From assembly GCA_900546835.1 (NCBI GenBank), contig UREH01000147.1, positions 1-5,679 of the forward strand: a stretch of DNA of 5,679 nucleotides, read 5' to 3'. The notes below the pieces were generated by a model. The model searched no databases and was not told the origin of the DNA. It saw nothing but the letters and a program-made list of their open reading frames with translations. Positions 1-4,488 of this stretch are shown here, piece after piece (the first letter of the stretch is position 1; each line of letters opens with the position of its first letter). The stretch comes from an uncultured Porphyromonadaceae bacterium. GTDB lineage: Bacteria; Bacteroidota; Bacteroidia; Bacteroidales; Muribaculaceae. Position numbers and translations under genes: made by a program.

Positions 1-800
1 CCTCTGTCTTTGGCAAACCACAGCGGGACGAGACTGTGTTCGTCCACACCGAAATGTTCCAGATATATGCGTTTCGTTTCTCCGTCTCGCTCATAATAAA
101 TGGAGAAATCCGGCTTGTATTGTGAGTGCATTTCATCTGCCAAAGGATGTTCGTATGGTTCCTCATATCTGAATTTCACGCCAAGCAACGACAGCGCAAG
201 GCATATTTTCTGTTCCTGTTCGCTTCGCACATAAACGGTCTTTCCGTCCATGTCCGGGAACTGTGCTTTCAAACGTGTTTCTTTTTGTTCTGAAAGCTGC
301 TGTCGGCGTTCATTCTTTTGCCGTTCCCAATCCTGTTCCTGAATCTGATAATCAAAGAAGTATTCGACCACACTCTTTCTGAAATTGTCATCATTAAGTA
401 ACTTTTGATATATTTTCAAAAACAGTGCGTCTGTATTGGCGTATATAGACGGTTTCTGACCTGTTACTTGTCCAATAATATCAAGGGCAAGTTTATGGAA
501 AGTGTAACCACGCAAGCCCTCGATACCCATCCTCTCGGTCAGTTCGGCTGCGGCCTTGTTGGTATAGCTTATAAGGAGAATGTTTTGTGGTTCGATATGT
601 TTGATGTCGATCAGATACATCACTTTTCCCACAATGGATGAAGTCTTTCCGCTTCCCGCACTGCTGACAACCAAACAGTTGTCCTCGCCTGAAACAATGG
701 AGCGTCTTTGTTGTTTGTCCAATGGGTATTTCAAACAATGGTCGAAAAAGTCCTTATAGGTGTCAAGTTCCTCTTTTATATACCTGTCGTTATGTTTTTT
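1..800 (-). CDS. UvrD/HelD-type superfamily 1 DNA helicase core, 3' part cut by the window edge
   Basis: This is an open reading frame of 266 codons that leaves the window at position 1. It encodes the start of an ATP-dependent superfamily 1 helicase resembling DNA helicase IV (HelD). Visible in order: a Q-motif-like region, PLDKQQRRSIVSGEDN (about 725-678); Walker A, SSAGSGKTSS (665-636); motif Ia, ISYTNKAAAELTERM; and a TFHKLA motif. A charged segment follows, then VRSEQEQ, a PDF and an IYLEHFG. In this family that region is often a nuclease-like insertion, but the classical ExK residues are not clear here. The later helicase motifs would lie outside the window. The frame has no ATG before Walker A (only TTG codons at 734 and 722) and a stop at 801-803. 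The family-typical lead-in HNDRYIKEELDTYKDFFD is nevertheless in frame. I infer that it is the continuation of the 790-1185 frame, displaced at an A8 run. Family assignment is firm; cellular role is not. Confidence 0.88.
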
Positions 801-1185
801 TTATAAGCCATTGTAAGTTCTCAAAATCAGAGACAAATTCCGTGATTGTTTCTGACGGTTCGACATGGAATGTTTCAAGTCGTTTAAGAAAGTCCTTTGC
901 TTTATGAAAAAACTCAGTATAATATTCCGTAAACTGGTTCGCTTCCCGGAATGTTATGTACTGACCGTTAAAAGTTTGTTCCAAATCAGACTCTATATCT
1001 TTGAACAAACATTCCTTATCTTGTCTTAATGTTTCTTCCCTGCTTTCATGGATAGTTTGGAAAGGAGTACTGCTCTCTACCTGTAAAGATAACTCTTTTT
1101 GCTTCTTATTTAACAATAGGCGTATTGCTACTATGGCAACAACTATAGCAGCGATACATGAACCTAAAATGAGCAATAGAGCCAT
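790..1185 (-). CDS. Membrane-anchored N-terminal part of the helicase, separated by a frameshift
   Basis: A 131-aa frame starts at ATG 1185; an in-frame stop at 1198-1200 rules out an earlier start. Residues 3-25 form one strong membrane helix (ALLLILGSCIAAIVVAIVAI), followed by basic residues (NKKQKE), so the rest should face the cytoplasm. Residues 26-128 are charged and predicted by eye to be helical. The last residues, LQWLIKK, run straight into an A8 tract, then one Thr and a stop. Removing one A gives LQWLIKK-HNDRYIKEELD, which reads naturally into the helicase core. I therefore regard this as the N-terminus of a membrane-anchored helicase and not an independent protein. The alternative is a true small membrane protein that overlaps the helicase start. 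It begins 36 nt after the lipoprotein gene and is probably in the same operon. Confidence 0.75.
   Translation of the reverse strand: MALLLILGSCIAAIVVAIVAIRLLLNKKQKELSLQVESSTPFQTIHESREETLRQDKECLFKDIESDLEQTFNGQYITFREANQFTEYYTEFFHKAKDFLKRLETFHVEPSETITEFVSDFENLQWLIKKT
795..802 (-). other. A8 homopolymer at the frame junction of the helicase gene
   Basis: On the minus strand, eight consecutive A residues sit exactly where the N-terminal frame ends and the helicase frame begins. The upstream frame reads TGG CTT ATA AAA AAA ACA TAA. With seven A it would read TGG CTT ATA AAA AAA CAT AAC GAC and continue into the helicase. The needed change is loss of one A, or gain of two. Slippage at such a run, in replication or in transcription, could switch or partly restore the full-length protein. 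A homopolymer sequencing error is an equally simple explanation. Confidence 0.85.
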
Positions 1186-1221
1186 CTTTATAATCTGTTA
1201 TAAATTCGGCTATCTCCGTGC

Positions 1222-1662
1222 CTAAATTGTGGCTGGGGCAGCACGGTTAATAGGTACGACAGCACGGTTTTCTTCATCAAACGACCACTGAACTTGCCAC
1301 ACTTTACCGTCTATTTTGTCAAGGAGAATGAAATTATAGATGTTCTGGGTGGAATAAAGTTCAAAACGACCATTGACTTTCTTGCCAGTTGTGATAAGCG
1401 GATTGGGATTTAAGTCATATTCAAAGCGCCCTTCATCACCTTTGATACTGTATTGCACTTGCCACATCTGTCCTGTCTGAGTGTCAAGTTTAATGAACGT
1501 CCACATATTTTGCGTGGGAAAGAGCTTGAATCGTTCTATATCATACGGTTGTATAAGTTGCTCTTTTGTTTCCTCTTTTGGCGTTGATTTCGGTTTGTTA
1601 TCGGTGCATCCAATCATCACCAAGAGAAGCAATGGCAGAAATGGCAATACAAATCTATTCAT
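1222..1662 (-). CDS. Small lipoprotein with an internal 27-residue duplication, unknown function
   Basis: This encodes a 146-aa lipoprotein. Residues 4-18 are hydrophobic and end in a lipobox, VMIGC, with Cys19 as the predicted lipidated residue. The next residues, TDNKPKSTPKEE, form a polar tether. They do not give a clear Bacteroidota surface-export signal, so periplasmic or outer-membrane attachment facing inward is as likely as surface display. The mature part holds two copies of a motif, residues 44-70 and 99-125. Both have the pattern RF-x-L-xx-TQN-xxx-FI-x-LD-xxx-G-xx-WQVQ; 15 of 27 positions are identical at an offset of 55. This suggests a repeated beta-strand unit. I do not recognise a characterised family. 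The gene starts 12 nt after the stop of the upstream secreted-protein gene and is followed after 36 nt by the helicase gene, so all three are probably co-transcribed. Confidence 0.88.
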   Translation of the reverse strand: MNRFVLPFLPLLLLVMIGCTDNKPKSTPKEETKEQLIQPYDIERFKLFPTQNMWTFIKLDTQTGQMWQVQYSIKGDEGRFEYDLNPNPLITTGKKVNGRFELYSTQNIYNFILLDKIDGKVWQVQWSFDEENRAVVPINRAAPATI

Positions 1663-1674
1663 ACAACGTTGTTT

Positions 1675-2244
1675 TTAGATATCATCTAAATCATTTTTGA
1701 TTTTGGCTTCAACATTCTGAGAGTCTCGGTAGCGTATCATCACTATACCCTCATAGACACCTGATGTCATTTCTATTGAAAGCTGAATGTCACCACCTGC
1801 CACTTCCCATGCGCTGCCATACACTACAGTTCCCTCATGTACTTGAGCCATTAATGCTGTATTTGAGTCTGAACGTGCAGGATTGTTTTCTTTTGAAATT
1901 GTAGGCTCGCCATATTTACGAGTGTATAGATTCTTGTAATAGTCGTAGGTATTAACAAGAGTATTCCACTCTCCGCTTGGGTCAAAGAAAACGACCACGG
2001 CAAAAATATTTTTACCGTCATCTGTTGCCGTAACCCCGACCGTAGCCTTACGACCAGTGAAATTTCCTGTAAACAACGTTAAGTTTTTATCACGACCAAT
2101 TGAAGTAAATCCTTTGGCTTTGAGTTCTTGACAGAATGTTGTCATGCTTCCCTCTATGGGAATACCTTTGAAAGAAAGATGCTCTTGTGCCATAATACAA
2201 ATGGCTACGAAAAGTAACATTAAAGTGGCTGAGATTCTTTTCAT
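1675..2244 (-). CDS. Secreted protein of unknown function, first gene of the operon
   Basis: This encodes 189 aa with a classical signal peptide (MKRIS, a hydrophobic stretch at about 6-18, probable cleavage near Ala19-Gln20). The mature protein therefore acts in the periplasm or beyond. It begins HLSFKGIPIEG and continues with alternating short strands: NLTLFTGNFTGRKATVGV (53-70), then FAVVVFFDP (81-89). A helix-like segment rich in Tyr follows (WNTLVNTYDYYKNLYTRKYG, 93-112), then further strands up to VYEGIVMIRYRD. The layout is a small alpha/beta fold. Similar small exported proteins beginning with an FKGIPI-like segment are common in Bacteroidota, as I recall, but I cannot attach a function. 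There is no cysteine beyond the signal peptide except Cys38. No consensus TTTG / TAnnTTTG promoter is visible upstream on this strand. It lies head to head with the structured RNA candidate, about 70 nt away. Confidence 0.87.
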   Translation of the reverse strand: MKRISATLMLLFVAICIMAQEHLSFKGIPIEGSMTTFCQELKAKGFTSIGRDKNLTLFTGNFTGRKATVGVTATDDGKNIFAVVVFFDPSGEWNTLVNTYDYYKNLYTRKYGEPTISKENNPARSDSNTALMAQVHEGTVVYGSAWEVAGGDIQLSIEMTSGVYEGIVMIRYRDSQNVEAKIKNDLDDI

Positions 2245-2316
2245 GGTTATTCTATTTTAGGTTGTTATTTGGGTTGTCCATTGGCTCTTTTAGTCCCAAT
2301 TGAGCCTTTTACAACG

Positions 2317-2492
2317 CAGAAGCGTGGAGCTGCAATGCCACGTTCTGAATTGGAGGTCGTAGGAAACCTATACACACGAATGTAGAAATGGCAGCCCACG
2401 CTATAGCGTGAGAACCACTATGCTACCCTTGTGTGTAATTGTGAAAGTTCCTACGTTTCCAATTCACAAGATAAGCATAACGCTTCTTTTTT
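2317..2492 (+). ncRNA. Structured RNA candidate, long rod with terminal U run; possibly 6S RNA
   Basis: Nearly the whole segment pairs with itself. From outside to inside: 2318-2325 with 2480-2487 (AGAAGCGT/ACGCTTCT); 2347-2354 with 2458-2465 (GAATTGGA/TCCAATTC); 2358-2365 with 2448-2455 (CGTAGGAA/TTCCTACG); 2372-2380 with 2429-2436 (ACACAC-g-AA/TTGTGTGT); 2382-2385 with 2423-2426 (GTAG/CTAC); 2389-2391 with 2415-2417; and an apical hairpin, CACGC-TATA-GCGTG (2397-2410). The run T6 at 2487-2492 follows the outer stem, as in an intrinsic terminator, and fixes the plus strand. No coding frame explains these pairings. A rod of about 180 nt with an asymmetric internal loop (2366-2371 opposite 2437-2447) is what 6S RNA, the RNA polymerase-binding regulator, looks like. 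The 6S identity is an inference from shape and length alone. The 5' end could lie slightly upstream, near 2303. Confidence 0.65.
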
Positions 2493-2792
2493 ATCGATGT
2501 CTTGGAGAGAGTTGCCTCAATCCACATGCAAAGTTAAAAAAAACACTGATAATACACTAAATAGCTTTTGATTACTTCTGACAAAATTCACTTGGAAATC
2601 ACGCATTTTGATTATTTTTTCCGTTGTAGCAAGCGAATCGGCGAAATGAGAATGAGTAGGCTGGTAAAGAACGCCCAGCATCTTCCCCGATCTGACAATG
2701 CCCATTGGGTAAAAAGAGACAAACAACCACAGTTAAGAATATCTAACGCCGCATTAATCGTCCAAATTCATTTGTCGTCACTTTCCACCAAC
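2493..2792. other. Stretch of about 300 nt with no supported gene
   Basis: The segment is AT-rich in its first half, including an A8 run near 2536 and T6 near 2614, and more mixed after 2630. Two short frames occur here, 69 codons on the minus strand (2517-2726) and 77 codons on the plus strand (2568-2801). Neither has a recognisable domain, signal peptide or upstream promoter, so I do not call them genes. Visible small structures are GCTGG/CCAGC (2660-2664 with 2675-2679) and CCCATTGGG (2701-2709), both weak. The stretch lies downstream of the RNA terminator and upstream of the amylase control region. It may be ordinary spacer or a decayed repeat. Confidence 0.5.
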
Positions 2793-2816
2793 TACTTATA
2801 AAGTACACTATAAGTA
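2793..2816. promoter_or_regulatory. Cluster of inverted and direct half-sites upstream of the amylase promoter
   Basis: TACTTATA (2793-2800) is repeated exactly inverted as TATAAGTA (2809-2816) with an 8-nt spacer. Inside it, TACTT-ATA-AAGTA (2793-2805) is also a perfect dyad. AAGTAC occurs directly repeated at 2801-2806 and 2812-2817, 11 nt apart, about one helical turn. The cluster ends 36 nt before the -33 box, a position that suits an activator or repressor of the amylase gene. No regulator gene is in the window to pair with it, and AT-rich dyads can arise by chance. Confidence 0.35.
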
Positions 2817-2852
2817 CCCGATTGCTTACAAATATGGCTGATAATTAATAGA

Positions 2853-2884
2853 TTTGCGCAATTTAGAAATATTCGTTAATTTTG
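2853..2884 (+). promoter_or_regulatory. Bacteroidota-type promoter of the alpha-amylase gene
   Basis: TTTG at 2853-2856 is followed after exactly 20 nt by TAATTTTG at 2877-2884. Both boxes match the Bacteroidota primary sigma consensus (TTTG, 19-21 nt, TAnnTTTG) perfectly. Transcription should start a few nt downstream, near 2889-2892, leaving a leader of about 80 nt. The match rules out the TTG at 2854 as a start codon, since it lies inside the -33 box. Confidence 0.75.
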
Positions 2885-2897
2885 TATCGAATGGAGA

Positions 2898-2915
2898 CGG
2901 ATGTCTATACATCCG
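2898..2915 (+). promoter_or_regulatory. Perfect hairpin near the 5' end of the amylase leader
   Basis: CGGATGT (2898-2904), loop CTAT, ACATCCG (2909-2915): seven perfect base pairs with a 4-nt loop, starting fewer than 10 nt after the predicted transcription start. A hairpin there could protect the messenger from decay. As DNA it could also serve as an operator just downstream of the start. No U run follows, so it is not a terminator. Confidence 0.5.
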
Positions 2916-2970
2916 CCACCCCTATATGTTTTACAGCGCCTTACTTATTTTTCATCCTTTAAATTCTACC

Positions 2971-4410
2971 ATGCGTAAAATTGTTTTAGCATCTTTGGCT
3001 TTGGTAGCCGGAGTATCGGCTATCCACGCCACCGACCGGATTACACATAATCCCGACGCGACCAACGAAGGGTCGATTCTACATGTCTGGAGTTGGAATT
3101 TTCCCACCATCGCCGACAATATGAAGCGAATTGCAGACGCCGGCTACACAATGCTTCAGACTTCGCCTGTGCAGCAGCATTTCAATCCCGAGGGAAAAAT
3201 CACCAAAATTTTCGATGACCAAGGTAAAGACGGCTCGTGGTATTACTATTATCAGCCTACCGACTGGAAGATAGGAAACGCTATTGTCGGAACGCGCGAG
3301 GAAATGAAGCAGATGCTCGATTCTGCATCGAAATATAATGTGAAAGTGATTGTCGACGTTCTTCCCAACCATACGGCTTTCGATGTCGATGCTGTCTCCG
3401 ACGATTTCTACAAGGCAGTTGGAGGTCGCGACAGGATGTTCCATTCCAACGGCCTTACGCCAATCAAAGATTACAACAATCGCGAACAATGTACGCTCTG
3501 GGCTATGGGTTCGCTCCCGGATGTAAACACAGAGAATCCGGATTTCCAGAAATACTATCTTGAATTTGTAAATGACCTTCTCGGTCTTGGTGTGCGCGGT
3601 TTCCGCTACGATACTGCAAAGCACATCGGTGTTCATTCCGATCCTGTGGATGCGGCATCCGGTGTGAAAGAGAACGATTTTTGGGATGTCGTAACCGGCC
3701 GTAAGGCCGTCAAAGGGCTATCCCTCGCTCTTCCGTTCGATTCGCTTTTTGTATATGGCGAGGTGCTTCAGGACAAAAATGTACCGGAGCTCGAGTATGC
3801 AGATTATATGGGTCAGACGGCTTCGGCCTACGGGCATGTGCTTCGCGATGCGCTGGTCAAAGGCTCTTTCAATGGTCTCGATATAGCCGACTGGCGTCAT
3901 CAGGCCGCTCCGGAATTCCTCACAACGTGGGTTGAAAGCCACGACACATATTGTAATGCCCACGAAAGCGCCGGCCTTTCCGACGACCAGATCCGTACGG
4001 GTTGGGTATTTCTGACAGCTCGGCAGAACGGAACTCCCCTATTTTTCAGTCGCCCGATGGGATCCACGCGTTCCAACTACTGGGGCGACAATGTGATTGG
4101 CGCGCGCGGCAACGATGAGTTTTTCCATCCCGAGGTTGTTGCTGTCAATAAGTTCCGTCAGGCCATGAAGGGACAAAAGGAGGACCTGCAGTTTAATCCG
4201 GAAGGCACTGTTGCGGTAGTCAATCGTGGAAAGAAAGGCGCTGCCATCGTAAATATTTCCGGAGTAGCCTCGCATATAGATGTTCCGACATCGCTCCCCG
4301 ACGGCACGTATCTCGACGAGGTTTATAAAAAGGAATTCAAGGTGAAGAAACACCGGCTTACCGGTATCGCCGCTCCCCACCGCAGCTATCTGCTCCGAAG
4401 CCGGAAGTAA
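2971..4410 (+). CDS. Exported alpha-amylase, glycoside hydrolase family 13, AmyE-like
   Basis: This encodes 479 aa that hydrolyse internal alpha-1,4 bonds of starch or maltodextrin. A signal peptide (MRKIVLASLALVAGVSAIHA, probable cleavage after residue 20) sends it to the periplasm; there is no lipobox. The GH13 barrel shows all conserved regions: DVLPNH (129-134), LPDVN (182-186), GFRYDTAKH (210-218, nucleophile Asp214), VYGEVL (261-266, acid/base Glu264) and WVESHD (320-325, Asp325). The arrangement LHVWSWNFPTI, YADYMGQTASAYGH and TPLFFSRP matches Bacillus subtilis AmyE as I remember it, so subfamily GH13_28 is likely. Residues from about 400 form the C-terminal beta domain. AmyE is longer; no starch-binding module is present here. 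ATG 2971 is chosen because the longer frame from TTG 2854 starts inside the promoter, while 2971 gives a clean signal peptide. The gene has its own promoter and terminator and no SusC/SusD neighbour. Confidence 0.95.
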   Translation: MRKIVLASLALVAGVSAIHATDRITHNPDATNEGSILHVWSWNFPTIADNMKRIADAGYTMLQTSPVQQHFNPEGKITKIFDDQGKDGSWYYYYQPTDWKIGNAIVGTREEMKQMLDSASKYNVKVIVDVLPNHTAFDVDAVSDDFYKAVGGRDRMFHSNGLTPIKDYNNREQCTLWAMGSLPDVNTENPDFQKYYLEFVNDLLGLGVRGFRYDTAKHIGVHSDPVDAASGVKENDFWDVVTGRKAVKGLSLALPFDSLFVYGEVLQDKNVPELEYADYMGQTASAYGHVLRDALVKGSFNGLDIADWRHQAAPEFLTTWVESHDTYCNAHESAGLSDDQIRTGWVFLTARQNGTPLFFSRPMGSTRSNYWGDNVIGARGNDEFFHPEVVAVNKFRQAMKGQKEDLQFNPEGTVAVVNRGKKGAAIVNISGVASHIDVPTSLPDGTYLDEVYKKEFKVKKHRLTGIAAPHRSYLLRSRK

Positions 4411-4434
4411 TATTTATTATTCAACCCAGATTAA

Positions 4435-4474
4435 CGCAACCGGCCTTTTGGATTTGGCCGGTTGCGATTATTTT
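4435..4474 (+). terminator. Intrinsic terminator after the amylase gene
   Basis: CGCAACCGGCC (4435-4445) and GGCCGGTTGCG (4456-4466) form an 11-bp perfect GC-rich stem with a 10-nt loop, beginning 24 nt after the stop codon. ATTATTTT follows. The U run is interrupted, but the stem is strong. Its loop and 3' arm overlap the promoter of the next gene. Confidence 0.8.
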
Positions 4475-4484
4475 AATAATTTTG
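4453..4484 (+). promoter_or_regulatory. Bacteroidota-type promoter of the YihY-family gene, inside the terminator
   Basis: TTTG (4453-4456), exactly 20 nt, then TAATTTTG (4477-4484): a perfect consensus with the same spacing and the same -7 octamer as the amylase promoter. The -33 box lies in the loop and first base of the 3' arm of the terminator hairpin. The ATG at 4489 begins 5 nt after the -7 box, so the predicted start of transcription falls on or next to the start codon. Confidence 0.6.
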
Positions 4485-4488
4485 AATT

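Noticed and set aside
493..738. Minus-strand frame of 81 codons over the Walker A region
   Set aside because: It is offset from the helicase frame, which carries the real SSAGSGKTSS motif in the same DNA.
2268..2298. TTTG with TA after 19 nt as a possible promoter for the RNA
   Set aside because: The second box (TAGTCCCA) matches only TA of TAnnTTTG. The promoter of the RNA is not identified.
2283..2306. GGCTC / GAGCC inverted repeat upstream of the RNA
   Set aside because: Only 5 bp with a 14-nt loop; it could be a weak leader hairpin of the minus-strand operon or the RNA's upstream region, but chance is as likely.
2397..2410. Perfect 14-bp palindrome CACGCTATAGCGTG as a protein-binding or attachment site
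   Set aside because: It sits at the tip of the long nested fold, so an apical RNA hairpin explains it better than an isolated DNA site.
2517..2726. Minus-strand frame of 69 codons in the spacer
   Set aside because: No domain, no signal peptide, no promoter and low-complexity AT-rich codons in its second half. It could be translated, but nothing in the sequence supports it.
2568..2801. Plus-strand frame of 77 codons in the spacer
   Set aside because: It overlaps the minus-strand frame, has no recognisable protein pattern, and its end runs into the putative operator upstream of the amylase promoter.
2245..2853. CRISPR array, tRNA, rRNA or insertion-sequence ends
   Set aside because: No regularly spaced repeats, no tRNA cloverleaf or rRNA-like stretch, and no transposase fragment or matching terminal inverted repeats with target duplication were found by eye.
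3079..3636. Minus-strand frame of 185 codons within the amylase gene
   Set aside because: It lies opposite the conserved GH13 catalytic regions and its product has no family features. It is a shadow of the amylase codons.
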